Assembly (NCBI RefSeq): GCF_003144315.1 | Contig: NZ_MPDK01000018.1 | Span: 1-56,548, forward strand | Direction of reading: 5' to 3' | DNA length: 56,548 nucleotides | Origin: Sulfoacidibacillus thermotolerans | GTDB taxonomy: Bacteria > Bacillota > Bacilli > Alicyclobacillales > SLC66 | Shown here: piece after piece, positions 25,147 to 33,571 of the stretch | Numbering within the stretch: position 1 is the first letter of the stretch | How the letters are laid out: each line of letters opens with the position of its first letter | Program-made: the position numbers and the translations under genes | The notes under the pieces: model-generated | Told to the model about the DNA's origin: nothing | Databases searched by the model: none | Seen by the model: only the letters and a program-made list of their open reading frames with translations

Positions 25147-26349
25147 TTACAAACGTTCAATCAAGGTTGCAATCCCTTGACCTACTCCAATACACATCGT
25201 AGCGAGTCCAAAACGCCCTTCACGACGTTCAAGTTCATACAGCAATTCCCCTAAAATGCGCGCGCCACTTGCACCAAGTGGATGACCCAGTGCGATAGCG
25301 CCACCATTTACATTGACTTTTTCACGATCTAGTGCGAGTTCCCGAATACAGGCTAGAGACTGTGCCGCAAACGCCTCATTTAACTCGACAAGATCGAGAT
25401 CTTCCACAGATAGCCCAGTTCGTTTTAGCAACTTGCGAGTGGCATAAATAGGACCCAATCCCATATAACTCGGATCGACACCAGCGACTGCATAGGAAAC
25501 AATGCGAGCACGTGGTTTTAGCCCAAGCGACTCTGCGTAGGATTTTTCCATAACCAATACGGCAGCCGCCCCATCGTTAATCCCTGACGAATTGCCAGCA
25601 GTGACCGTTCCTCCTGCGCGAAAAGCCGCTGGTAACTTTGCCAACATCTCTCGCGTAGTTTGCGGACGCATATGTTCATCCTTACTAAATAACTCCGTTT
25701 TCCCGCGCCCTATAGGAATTTCTACTGGAATAACATGATCTTGAAAGCGCCCTTGCTCCCATGCGGCATGAGCCCGCTTTTGACTTTCTAAAGCAAATTC
25801 ATCCTGATCTTCACGGCTGATATGATACAGTTCAGCGACATTTTCTGCCGTTTCACCCATACTATATGGCGGATACATTGCCGCCAAACGCGGATTTACA
25901 AATCGCCAGCCAAGCGTTGTATCTGCCAGTTCGCGATTTCCTCTGGGCAATTCTTCTTCCGGTTTCAACATGACAAGTGGTGCGCGCGACATATTCTCCA
26001 CACCACCCGCAATAAACACATCTCCTGCGCCCGATACAATGTGCGCGGCAGCTTCATTGACAGCTTCCAAACTCGAGCCACAAAGGCGATTGACCGTCAC
26101 TCCAGCTACAGAAACAGGCAACTCCGCTAATAATCCAGCCATCCGAGCAACATTGCGATTATCTTCACCTGCTTGATTGGCACAACCAAGAATCACATCT
26201 TCAATTGCATCACGTGCAACACCTGGATTCCGTTCGAGTAAAGAGCGAATCACCTGTGCCGCCATATCGTCTGGCCGCACTGACTTGAGCGATCCCCGAT
26301 AGCGGCCAAAAGGCGTGCGCACAGCATCGATAATAACGGCTTGTCTCAT
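25147..26349 (-). CDS. paaJ: Acetyl-CoA acyltransferase, PaaJ-type thiolase
   Basis: Thiolase of 400 residues that would release acetyl-CoA from 3-oxoadipyl-CoA and from the dehydro-C8 intermediate at the end of phenylacetate breakdown. The acyl-binding Cys is in [12 protein letters not shown] near 90, the His in [12 protein letters not shown] near 350 and the second Cys in TMCIGVGQG near 385. ATG at 26349 has GGAGGTCAAC upstream and overlaps the stop of the preceding dehydrogenase-like gene. Assignment to PaaJ rather than a general fatty-acid thiolase rests on the operon. Confidence 0.88.
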   Translation of the reverse strand: MRQAVIIDAVRTPFGRYRGSLKSVRPDDMAAQVIRSLLERNPGVARDAIEDVILGCANQAGEDNRNVARMAGLLAELPVSVAGVTVNRLCGSSLEAVNEAAAHIVSGAGDVFIAGGVENMSRAPLVMLKPEEELPRGNRELADTTLGWRFVNPRLAAMYPPYSMGETAENVAELYHISREDQDEFALESQKRAHAAWEQGRFQDHVIPVEIPIGRGKTELFSKDEHMRPQTTREMLAKLPAAFRAGGTVTAGNSSGINDGAAAVLVMEKSYAESLGLKPRARIVSYAVAGVDPSYMGLGPIYATRKLLKRTGLSVEDLDLVELNEAFAAQSLACIRELALDREKVNVNGGAIALGHPLGASGARILGELLYELERREGRFGLATMCIGVGQGIATLIERL

Positions 26350-27107
26350 TGTTGACCTCCACCTATATCCTGTTTAGATCCCTCCAAATAGGAGTAGAAC
26401 CCTCTTCCACTACTTTCTCCCAACCATTTTGCATATACGAGTTTTTGCAAAAGCGGAGCCGGGCGGTATATGTCTTCTCCTAGATATCGATGCATTCCTT
26501 GCAGCACAGAAAGAATTTCATCAAGCCCGATTTGATCTGCCCACTCGAAAGGACCCAGCGGATAATTTGTCCCAAATTTCATTGCGATGTCAATATCACT
26601 CGCACTTGCGACAGCTTCCCCTAAAGCAAAAGCTGCCTCGTTGACGATCATCGCAAGAATGCGCGGAAACACCATCCCCGGATAATCCGCAATGCTCTCG
26701 ATCTGCTTGCCCCGCTCTTGCCAAAATGACTGCGCCCGCTTCCACAGCTCGTCCTGCTCCATCTGCAGAGGCCGAACGAGTTCTAACACATCCATTGAAG
26801 CGATCAACCAAGGCTGAAAACCACATACACGCTGTGGATGCTTAAACCAAGAAGCGACTTCTGTCACATATGCATTTAACCCCGATACATACACGAGCGC
26901 GTGTTCTGGAATTACTGCCTCTACGCGCTCCAAACTCGATTTACGTAACGCTGCATCGGCAATGCATTCGATGACGACAGAGACAGTCGAGTAGTCTTCT
27001 AATGCATCTGTAAAACGCATTACGTCGTCTCCCTTGGCACTCAACCAGTGTATGATTTCCTCACAAACCGGACGATCTCCAAGCAAAAGAACCCGACTAG
27101 CGGTCAT
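26346..27107 (-). CDS. Degenerate 3-hydroxyacyl-CoA dehydrogenase paralogue
   Basis: A 253-residue relative of the neighbouring PaaH with the same order of parts: a Rossmann-like N-terminus and a helical C-terminal domain ending [20 protein letters not shown] ... SGRGFYSY. Two key features are lost. The nucleotide loop is LGDRPVCEE instead of GGGIMGNG, and the catalytic His of HFFNPAP is Gln near residue 98 in GFQPWL. It may be catalytically dead, structural, or act on a different substrate. ATG at 27107 overlaps the last 11 bases of paaH, and its stop overlaps the thiolase start, so it is tightly built into the operon and probably useful. Confidence 0.8.
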   Translation of the reverse strand: MTASRVLLLGDRPVCEEIIHWLSAKGDDVMRFTDALEDYSTVSVVIECIADAALRKSSLERVEAVIPEHALVYVSGLNAYVTEVASWFKHPQRVCGFQPWLIASMDVLELVRPLQMEQDELWKRAQSFWQERGKQIESIADYPGMVFPRILAMIVNEAAFALGEAVASASDIDIAMKFGTNYPLGPFEWADQIGLDEILSVLQGMHRYLGEDIYRPAPLLQKLVYAKWLGESSGRGFYSYLEGSKQDIGGGQQ

Positions 27108-27948
27108 AGGTGTAATATCCACCTCCTGTCTTTTTCCCCAATTTTTTAGATTGCACCATAGAACGTTGCAAACCATGAGGACGAAACCTAGGTTCTTGGA
27201 AATAAGATTCATACACCGAAACAGTCACCGCATAATTCACATCAATGCCAATAAGATCTTGGAGTTCAAAGGGCCCCATCTTGAATCCTGCTGCTTTAAT
27301 AATATGGTCGATCGCCTGTACCGAAGCCACCTGCGCTCCCGCGATGCGCAATGCCTCAAGATAAAAAGGACGCGCAACCCGGTTGACGACAAACCCAGGC
27401 GTATCTGTGACACGTATCGGCAACTTGCCAACTGCAGTCGCAATCTGAACGATCTTTTCGACGACAGCCGAATCTGTAAATCGTCCGGACACCACCTCTA
27501 CTAGTCGCATCACAGGCGCCGGATTAAAAAAGTGCATCCCCACGACACGCTCCGGATGTTGTACAACCGAAGCAATTTCAGTAATCGATAACGATGATGT
27601 GTTCGTCGCTAAAATTGCCGTGGGCGAGCAAATCCGATCTAGTTTACTAAATATATCCTGCTTTACATCAATTCGTTCGACGACCGCTTCAATCACTAGC
27701 TCTGCTGAACTCAACTCGTCTAAGGTGTTGACCGTACGGACTCTCTGCATAATATCCGATACAGACTCTACCAACTTGCCGCGGATCCTTTTACGCTGCA
27801 AGCGATCAGCTAGATCGTCAAGCGCCTTTTCCCGAAGTTCTGGAGATACATCATATAGGTAGACAAGGTGACCAGCGGTCGCAAATACTTCCGCAATGCC
27901 ATTTCCCATGATGCCCCCGCCTACAACTGCAATGATCGTTTTTTCCAT
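27097..27948 (-). CDS. paaH: 3-hydroxyacyl-CoA dehydrogenase PaaH
   Basis: NAD-dependent dehydrogenase of 283 residues that oxidises 3-hydroxyadipyl-CoA in phenylacetate breakdown. Rossmann motif VVGGGIMGNGIAE near 8-20, catalytic His near 139 in GMHFFNPAPVM and partner Glu near 151, and C-terminal domain ending [12 protein letters not shown] at 27948 has GGGAGG upstream; the longer in-frame reading has no such site. It lies between paaK and its divergent paralogue. It could equally work as 3-hydroxybutyryl-CoA dehydrogenase. Confidence 0.9.
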   Translation of the reverse strand: MEKTIIAVVGGGIMGNGIAEVFATAGHLVYLYDVSPELREKALDDLADRLQRKRIRGKLVESVSDIMQRVRTVNTLDELSSAELVIEAVVERIDVKQDIFSKLDRICSPTAILATNTSSLSITEIASVVQHPERVVGMHFFNPAPVMRLVEVVSGRFTDSAVVEKIVQIATAVGKLPIRVTDTPGFVVNRVARPFYLEALRIAGAQVASVQAIDHIIKAAGFKMGPFELQDLIGIDVNYAVTVSVYESYFQEPRFRPHGLQRSMVQSKKLGKKTGGGYYTYDR

Positions 27949-27996
27949 AGTACCTCCCTGCATCTCACGATGTAAAAAAGGTCCGACATGATCCAA

Positions 27997-29325
27997 CTAA
28001 CTGTGTTGATATAGATTGCGTCGATCAATCACGCGATTTGCTTTTCCTTCGCTGCGTGGCAATGCACCTGGCGGATGAAGTGAGACTTGTGTTGAGATCA
28101 AAAGCGCATTGCGAAGTTCGTGCATGATTTCCTGCCGAATCCGTTTATATGGCTCTGCACTTGGATCAAACTCACCCACAGCAAGTACAAACGCTTCCTC
28201 TACCTCTACGAAAACCGCAATTTCATCCAGTGTACCTTTGCGATCAATTTGAATCTGGAAATGAGGCGCCAAATTCGGATGGCTCAGAACCACAGATTCA
28301 ATTTCTGAAGGAAACACATTTACCCCACGAATAATGACCATATCATCAATCCGACCTTTAATTCGCGACATGCGCAAATGTGTTCGACCGCACTTACACG
28401 GTTCTGGGTATAAAAAACCAATATCCCCGGTCCGATAACGAATGATTGGAAATGCTTCTTTCGTGAGCGAGGTAAAGACAAACTCCCCAGTTTCGCCGTA
28501 AGGTAAGGGTTCGAGCGTATTTGGATCAATGACTTCGATGAAGAAGTGGTCCTCTGCGACATGCAACCCTTCTTGTTGTTCATAACATTCGATTGCAACA
28601 CCGGGCCCCATCACTTCAGACAGACCATAGATATCAATCGCCTTTAATCCAAGCTTCTCTTCTAGTGTGTGGCGCATCTCTTCAGACCACGGTTCTGCCC
28701 CAAAAATCCCATATTCTAAACTTGTCGCACGCGGATCTTTTCCCATGGCTTCCATCGCTTCAGCAATATTTAATACGTAGGAGGGTGTTCCAGCAATTCC
28801 GCGCGGGTTGAAGTCTTCTAAGATCGTAATTTGCCGCGGCGTATTCCCTCCAGACACCGGAATCACAGTTACACCAAGGCGCTCAGCGCCATAATGAAGT
28901 CCTAGGCCACCTGTAAACAAACCATATCCATAAGTGTTTTGAAACAAATCCCCAGGGCGCCCCCCTGCCGTTACAATCGCTCGCGCCACAATTTCAGCCC
29001 AGTTTGCAAGATCGCGTTCTGTATATCCGACAATCGTCGGTTTGCCCTTCGTTCCAGACGAACCATGAATGCGTATAACTTCTTTTTGACTCACTGCAAA
29101 TAATCCGAAAGGATAATTCTCGCGTAAATCAGACTTCTTTGTGAAAGGTAGCCTGCGCACATCATCTAGTGTCTTGATCTGATCGGGTGTAATGCCCTTT
29201 GTCGCAAAAGCATTGCGATAGAAAGGAACGTTCGCGTATACCCGTTCGACCGTTTCCTTGAGACGGTGTAACTGTAACTCTTGTAGTGAATCCCGATCCA
29301 TCATTTCAATTTTAGGCCGATACAT
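27997..29325 (-). CDS. paaK: Phenylacetate-CoA ligase PaaK
   Basis: AMP-forming ligase of 442 residues that activates phenylacetate to phenylacetyl-CoA, the entry step of the pathway. Motifs: IHGSSGTKGKPTIVGYT (P-loop-like) near 90, GIFGAEPWSEEMR, DIYGLSEVMGPG near 235, IIRYRTGDIG near 300 and the hinge IKGRIDDMVIIRGVNVFPSEIE near 330. The CxCGRTHLR segment is typical of PaaK. ATG at 29325 has GGGAG close upstream. Placed between paaD and paaH. Confidence 0.94.
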   Translation of the reverse strand: MYRPKIEMMDRDSLQELQLHRLKETVERVYANVPFYRNAFATKGITPDQIKTLDDVRRLPFTKKSDLRENYPFGLFAVSQKEVIRIHGSSGTKGKPTIVGYTERDLANWAEIVARAIVTAGGRPGDLFQNTYGYGLFTGGLGLHYGAERLGVTVIPVSGGNTPRQITILEDFNPRGIAGTPSYVLNIAEAMEAMGKDPRATSLEYGIFGAEPWSEEMRHTLEEKLGLKAIDIYGLSEVMGPGVAIECYEQQEGLHVAEDHFFIEVIDPNTLEPLPYGETGEFVFTSLTKEAFPIIRYRTGDIGFLYPEPCKCGRTHLRMSRIKGRIDDMVIIRGVNVFPSEIESVVLSHPNLAPHFQIQIDRKGTLDEIAVFVEVEEAFVLAVGEFDPSAEPYKRIRQEIMHELRNALLISTQVSLHPPGALPRSEGKANRVIDRRNLYQHS

Positions 29326-29378
29326 TGAACTCCCTCCCCATCCCATTGCACCTCAACTGCACTTTAGCCAGCTCACAT

Positions 29379-29900
29379 TCAGACAAACTTCATTCCCTCA
29401 AAAGGTTGATTGCACGTTTTACAATAATAGATCGCTCGACATGCTGAAGGCCCAAACATACTCACAACTTCTGTGTTTGTAGAGCCACAGTAACTGCACG
29501 ATGGCGCCTTATGCGGCGCAAATTCAGCAGAAGGAGGGGCAATACCAAATTCCAGAATCTTCTTTCTGCCTTCTTCTGTAATGCGATCCGTCGTCCATGA
29601 TTCATCCATCACAAATTGCACGTCCACGCTTGCCACTCCCTCAATCCCCACAAGCCTACTCTCGACTTGGGTACGCATGAGTTGAAGCGCTGGACACCCG
29701 ACAAAAGTTGGCAGCAATTTGACTGTGACATGGCCCTGCTGATGATCTACGTCATAAATCATCCCAAGCTCAGCCAAGCTCACCATCGGCATTTCTGGAT
29801 CTTTTACCTCTGCAAGTGCTGAGATAACACGTTGCAAAAAGACATCCGATCCATCAGACGCTTCTTTTGAACTTGAAGCAAACGTGAAATTGCGCGACAC
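29379..29900 (-). CDS. paaD: Phenylacetyl-CoA epoxidase assembly protein PaaD
   Basis: A 173-residue PaaD protein needed for maturation of the PaaABCE multicomponent oxygenase. The first 110 residues form a MIP18/DUF59 domain (DPEMPMVSLAELGMIYDV, LLPTFVGCPALQLM). The C-terminal 40 residues hold a zinc or Fe-S ribbon with Cys pairs CSYCGS and CKTC plus a Cys in GPSACRA. GTG at 29900 has GGAGG seven bases upstream. Twelve bases separate it from paaC. Confidence 0.93.
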   Translation of the reverse strand: MSRNFTFASSSKEASDGSDVFLQRVISALAEVKDPEMPMVSLAELGMIYDVDHQQGHVTVKLLPTFVGCPALQLMRTQVESRLVGIEGVASVDVQFVMDESWTTDRITEEGRKKILEFGIAPPSAEFAPHKAPSCSYCGSTNTEVVSMFGPSACRAIYYCKTCNQPFEGMKFV

Positions 29901-29912
29901 GACTATCCCTCC

Positions 29913-30698
29913 TTACCAAGTCGCTGTTAGATCCGAGCGATATACCTCAGTCATTACATTTAAAAGATCCTGCAGATCGGAACTATGCACACCAAGACGC
30001 CCATTCTCTAACGTCTCATTTTGTTTCGCTGGCCATGTCAGCCCACTGTGATCAAACAACGCCTTTACTTGCTGTGCCCATTTGTCATACAAAGTGCTTT
30101 CAGAAATCGGGAAAATCCCCTCTTCACGCAAAATCTCGCCAGACTGTCCAAGCGAAAAGAGATCAGGCAAATCTGTCCAAATTGCTGTGATCGCCTTTTC
30201 TAAGCGCTCTTTCGCTTCCCCCTGCGCTTTTGCAAGACGTTCAAACCAAGTCTCCATATGCAACAAGTGATATCGTTCTTCACGCAATATTTTCTGTACG
30301 CCTTTTTGCAGGGGAATATAATTGCTTTGCAACAACTCCTGTAACCTGAGATGGTCGAACACATCATAGAAATAACCTCTCGCAATCGTGTATGCCCAGT
30401 CATGGTTGGGGCGTTCGAGCAAACGAGCATTTTTCCGTTGATTCGCTGTTCGCGCAAATGCCAATTGATCCGGATCGCCTTCTCCTAATTCACTCAACAG
30501 TTCAAAATAAAATGTCGCATGCCCTACTTCGTCTTGTGAAATCGAACTAAAAGCGATATCTTCCTCAAGGTCAGGCGCCACCCCTAACCACTCGGAACCA
30601 CGATGACCAATTGTCAACTCATCATCCGCCATCTGATACAGAAAATCGATCAATGCTTCGTGATAACGGTTATTGCGTTGTTGTTCTGCCTGTTGCAT
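29913..30698 (-). CDS. paaC: Phenylacetyl-CoA epoxidase subunit PaaC
   Basis: Structural partner of PaaA in the ring-epoxidising oxygenase, 261 residues with a ferritin-like helical bundle. Two iron-ligand-like motifs survive (SQDEVGHATF near 55 and LREERYHLLHMETW near 125), although in characterised PaaC proteins the di-iron centre is not used. ATG at 30698 has GAGGT eight bases upstream. It sits between paaB and paaD. Confidence 0.93.
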   Translation of the reverse strand: MQQAEQQRNNRYHEALIDFLYQMADDELTIGHRGSEWLGVAPDLEEDIAFSSISQDEVGHATFYFELLSELGEGDPDQLAFARTANQRKNARLLERPNHDWAYTIARGYFYDVFDHLRLQELLQSNYIPLQKGVQKILREERYHLLHMETWFERLAKAQGEAKERLEKAITAIWTDLPDLFSLGQSGEILREEGIFPISESTLYDKWAQQVKALFDHSGLTWPAKQNETLENGRLGVHSSDLQDLLNVMTEVYRSDLTATW

Positions 30699-30731
30699 CT
30701 CACTTCACCTCTCGTTCGCAATCTCAATCGT

Positions 30732-31085
30732 TCAATGTTCCTTGATGTCATTTACTAGATCATCCACCGTAATCGCCACTTGTTTAAACGCTTTCCATTT
30801 TCTCGCATTTTCTGCATAACCCGACACTTCGCGATAACTCTTGCTAAGCACTTGATTTGCAAAGAAATCCTGATCTTCATATGACGTTGCGTGAACATTC
30901 TCTTGTTTGACCACCCAAATATTCACTGCTTTCTCCCGCCGCAAAAAATTTTCACGCGCAACCTGCAAAGCAAGTTCTGCAGAAGGAGCTACCACACTTC
31001 CAACATGCACATGATGACTTAGAGCATCTCTTTGCACAAAAACCTCATACACCTCATAATGTTGGTTCTGTATCTGACGCTCCAC
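30732..31085 (-). CDS. paaB: Phenylacetyl-CoA epoxidase subunit PaaB
   Basis: Small bridging subunit of the epoxidase, about 117 residues, with the typical PaaB opening YEVYEVFVQRDALSHHVHVGSVVAPS and the middle segment ALQVARENFLRR. The GTG at 31085 has GGAGG ten bases upstream. Another GTG three codons earlier (31094) lies almost on the ribosome site but cannot be excluded. Length and order fit the family. Confidence 0.92.
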   Translation of the reverse strand: MERQIQNQHYEVYEVFVQRDALSHHVHVGSVVAPSAELALQVARENFLRREKAVNIWVVKQENVHATSYEDQDFFANQVLSKSYREVSGYAENARKWKAFKQVAITVDDLVNDIKEH

Positions 31086-31125
31086 TACCCTCACTCCTCC
31101 GATCTTTTGACGTTTCTATTGATTC

Positions 31126-32067
31126 TTATGCGCTCGCTTCAACTGTTTGACGCGCGCGCAACATCGCATCGCGAACCCATTGTTGCCCTTCGTGCGCAGT
31201 GCGACGTAACTCAATACGCGCTTGTGACTTCGGTCCGGCGTTGTGTTGGACCATGTAAGAAAACCATTCCCAATCCGGCTCTGTATACGTCCACAACTTT
31301 GTCTCGGCGTTATAAGCAAGTTTGTCATCGGGCACAGTCAAGCCAAGTGCCAATATGCGCGGGACATAACGATTGATAAACTTCTGCCGCAGTTCTTCAT
31401 TCGTCCTCGTCCTAATTTTGTAATCCATCATCCGTTGTGCTCCACTCGACATTTGCGTTGGACCAAAGAAAAACATCATCGAAGGCCACCAACGATTCAC
31501 GGCCGCTTGCAGCATCTCACGTTGCTCCGCCGTCCCCTCTGCCAGCGCCAGTACCACAGATTCACCATGTTGCATATGAAAACTTTCTTCTGCACAAATC
31601 CGCTGCAAGACGCGCGCATAGGGCCCATAGGAACTTTCCAATAAAGAGGCCTGCGTAATGATTGCACCGCCATCTACAAGAAACCCAATAATCCCTGCGT
31701 CTGCCCATGTTGGCGCTTCCATATGAAATACATTGTGAAATTTCACCTTATTTACAAACAAATCCGTAATCATGTCATCACGCACTTTACCAAGCGGCTT
31801 TGCAGCGTCTTCTGCGACGCGCAGTAACAGTTGCCCATGCCCAATCTCGTCTTGCACTTTTGCGATAAGAGCGAGCTTGCGACGCAAATTAGGGGCCTTT
31901 GGAACCCATTCCTTTTCTGGATAAGCACCCATCACCTCGCTAATTCCATGCATATGAATTTGCTTAATCACTAACTTGCGATAGTCATCCGGCATCCAGT
32001 CTGTTGATTCAATCTTTTCGCCTCGCTCAATGCGATCCATAAAATGTTGCAATTCCAGATCACTCAT
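31126..32067 (-). CDS. paaA: Phenylacetyl-CoA epoxidase catalytic subunit PaaA
   Basis: Catalytic di-iron subunit of the phenylacetyl-CoA 1,2-epoxidase, 313 residues. Iron-ligand motifs are KVQDEIGHGQ near 70 and RICAEESFHMQHGE near 158, both of the E/D-E-x2-H type in a ferritin-like bundle. ATG at 32067 has GGGAG five bases upstream; an upstream in-frame ATG has none. First gene of the paa operon, preceded by the shared operator motif at 32105-32122. The reductase subunit PaaE that should supply electrons is not encoded nearby. Confidence 0.94.
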   Translation of the reverse strand: MSDLELQHFMDRIERGEKIESTDWMPDDYRKLVIKQIHMHGISEVMGAYPEKEWVPKAPNLRRKLALIAKVQDEIGHGQLLLRVAEDAAKPLGKVRDDMITDLFVNKVKFHNVFHMEAPTWADAGIIGFLVDGGAIITQASLLESSYGPYARVLQRICAEESFHMQHGESVVLALAEGTAEQREMLQAAVNRWWPSMMFFFGPTQMSSGAQRMMDYKIRTRTNEELRQKFINRYVPRILALGLTVPDDKLAYNAETKLWTYTEPDWEWFSYMVQHNAGPKSQARIELRRTAHEGQQWVRDAMLRARQTVEASA

Positions 32068-32104
32068 TCTCGCTCCCACCTTTACTCGTTTGTGCACAAC
32101 AAAA

Positions 32105-32122
32105 ACAATCGCTTGCTTGTTT
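32105..32122. promoter_or_regulatory. Probable PaaR operator upstream of paaA
   Basis: Reverse complement reads AACAAGCAAGCGATTG, sharing AAGCAAGCG with the two sites around paaR. It lies 38 bases before the paaA start, where a bound repressor could block the operon promoter. Confidence 0.6.
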
Positions 32123-32226
32123 TACTCGAAAAAGAAAGTTGTTTAAGTACCCCGTAGAATCACTCCATTCTGTAGGGTGTATATATTCAGAAAATTGAGC
32201 GCGAGCACACTGCGCGGTGTACTTTT

Positions 32227-32805
32227 CTACCGTTTTTTCAAAGCCCCATGCAAAATAATCGAAGAAAAACGCTTTGCAATCTCTTCAGGAGACAAATCCC
32301 CATTTTCGTTGTACCACTCATAAACCCAATTCCCAGCAGAAAGAATCAATAACCGCAAGTACTTTAAATCGTCTGCAGAAAAAACACCCTCGCTCGCGCC
32401 ATCTTCCAGCACACGAATCCAAAGCTGTTCATACGCGTCACGCTTTTTCTGAATGAGCGCGCGCCGCTCATCGCCAAGCGCTGTCCATTCCTGCAAAAAC
32501 ACCTTGGCCGCATCTTTTTGCTTCGTTACCACGCGAATGTGTTCTGCCAATCCGCGCTCTAACTTCTCAACGGCAGTGCCCTCGCCGAGAACAACAGGTG
32601 TAAGCGCTTGTAAAAAAGCATCTGCCCCCTCATCGACAATATAAAAGAGTAGATCTTCTTTCGATGAGATATGTGCGTATAAACTACCAGACAAAATACC
32701 TCTTGCTTCCGCAATGTCGCGAATCGTCGTGCCGTGATATCCTTTATGGCTAAACAACTTTCTAGCTGCTAAGAAAATTTCCTGTTTGGGATTGGATTTA
32801 CTCAC
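32227..32805 (-). CDS. paaR: TetR-family regulator, probable PaaR
   Basis: TetR repressor of 192 residues. The N-terminal helix-turn-helix is clear (TIRDIAEARGILSGSLYAHISSKEDLL near 26-54), followed by an all-helical ligand domain. GTG at 32805 has GGAG five bases upstream. It lies directly upstream of paaA on the same strand and divergent from a thioesterase. Three copies of one palindromic motif flank these genes, making phenylacetyl-CoA or a similar CoA ester the expected inducer, by analogy with PaaR of other Gram-positives. The name is by context. Confidence 0.8.
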   Translation of the reverse strand: MSKSNPKQEIFLAARKLFSHKGYHGTTIRDIAEARGILSGSLYAHISSKEDLLFYIVDEGADAFLQALTPVVLGEGTAVEKLERGLAEHIRVVTKQKDAAKVFLQEWTALGDERRALIQKKRDAYEQLWIRVLEDGASEGVFSADDLKYLRLLILSAGNWVYEWYNENGDLSPEEIAKRFSSIILHGALKKR

Positions 32806-32825
32806 TGCGTCTCCTTTCCGACTTA

Positions 32826-32845
32826 ACCAAGCGCTTGCTTTGTTG
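32826..32845. promoter_or_regulatory. Probable PaaR operator upstream of paaR
   Basis: Contains AAGCGCTTGCTTTGTTG (reverse CAACAAAGCAAGCGCTT), with the central palindrome CAAGCGCTTG. It lies 20 bases before the paaR start, between its promoter and the gene. Confidence 0.65.
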
Positions 32846-32882
32846 TGTATACAAAACTTTGAACAATTTGTTGATATATCGA

Positions 32883-32910
32883 ATTATAGCGCGTTAAAAT
32901 GAATTTTCAA
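32883..32910 (-). promoter_or_regulatory. Promoter of paaR
   Basis: Minus strand TTGAAA (32910-32905), 16-base spacer, perfect TATAAT (32888-32883). It reads through the operator at 32826-32845 into paaR. Confidence 0.7.
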
Positions 32911-32966
32911 TGGATATAAATGGTCTGCATATGTCGATTTGATGAATGATGTTCCAAATTAAAACA

Positions 32967-32995
32967 TTGAAAAACACAGTAAATTTGTTTATTCT
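32967..32995 (+). promoter_or_regulatory. Promoter of the thioesterase gene
   Basis: TTGAAA (32967-32972), 17-base spacer, TATTCT (32990-32995), directly followed by the operator copy at 32999-33014. Confidence 0.6.
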
Positions 32996-32998
32996 CAA

Positions 32999-33014
32999 AC
33001 AAGCAAGCGCTTAC
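32999..33014. promoter_or_regulatory. Probable PaaR operator at the thioesterase promoter
   Basis: ACAAGCAAGCGCTTAC, third copy of the motif, at the expected start point of the thioesterase transcript. Confidence 0.65.
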
Positions 33015-33081
33015 TTATAATCTGAGGTCGCCGGTATTTCACCCATCGACCCTACTTCACATGAAGGATAGGAGGGGAATG

Positions 33082-33474
33082 ATGAAAACTGGATTACAAC
33101 CTGGTCACCGCGAATCGATTACGATTTACGTAGCGGAAGACATGTGTCCTTCCTTTGGTGGAGACGTGGTACATCCTGTACTCTCCACTGTAACGATGGT
33201 TTACTACATGGAATGGGTCAGCAGACTCATTATCCTGCCCTTTTTGGAACCTGAGGAAGAAGGAATCGGCACCTCCATTTGCATTACCCATATGGCACCA
33301 GCACCAATAGGGAAAGAAGTTACCTTTTTTGCAGAAGCATCTGAAGTCCATGATCGCAAAGTAGTTTGCAAGGTATGGGCAGAACACGATAAAGCGCAAA
33401 TTGGTGAAGGCGTATTTACTCAAATCGTCAAACGAAAAAGCGATATTTTGCAGCGCATTGAAGCCATGAGGTAA
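33082..33474 (+). CDS. FlK-like hotdog thioesterase
   Basis: A 130-residue hotdog-fold acyl-CoA thioesterase close to the FlK group: HPVLSTVTMVYYMEWVSR near 30-47 holds the Thr and Glu positions and ICITHMAPAPIGKEV near 67-81 the His. ATG at 33082 has GGAGG six bases upstream; the ATG at 33079 is adjacent and an earlier one at 33061 lacks a site. Divergent from paaR behind the same operator motif, so it is probably part of the phenylacetate regulon, freeing CoA trapped in dead-end esters as PaaI does. An alternative is hydrolysis of gentisyl-CoA for the neighbouring aromatic operon. Confidence 0.8.
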   Translation: MKTGLQPGHRESITIYVAEDMCPSFGGDVVHPVLSTVTMVYYMEWVSRLIILPFLEPEEEGIGTSICITHMAPAPIGKEVTFFAEASEVHDRKVVCKVWAEHDKAQIGEGVFTQIVKRKSDILQRIEAMR

Positions 33475-33507
33475 ACAGCGAAACATGCGCTCATCGCACC
33501 GCAAACG

Positions 33508-33533
33508 AGGCGCTGCTCCTAAGGGCAACGCCT
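33508..33533. terminator. Bidirectional hairpin between thioesterase and MFS gene
   Basis: A 9-bp stem (AGGCGCTGC with GCAACGCCT, one wobble pair) and 8-base loop in the convergent gap. The U-runs are weak on both sides. Confidence 0.4.
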
Positions 33534-33571
33534 GTTCGTGTGAGCAAAATAAATACCAACTTCGACAGCCT

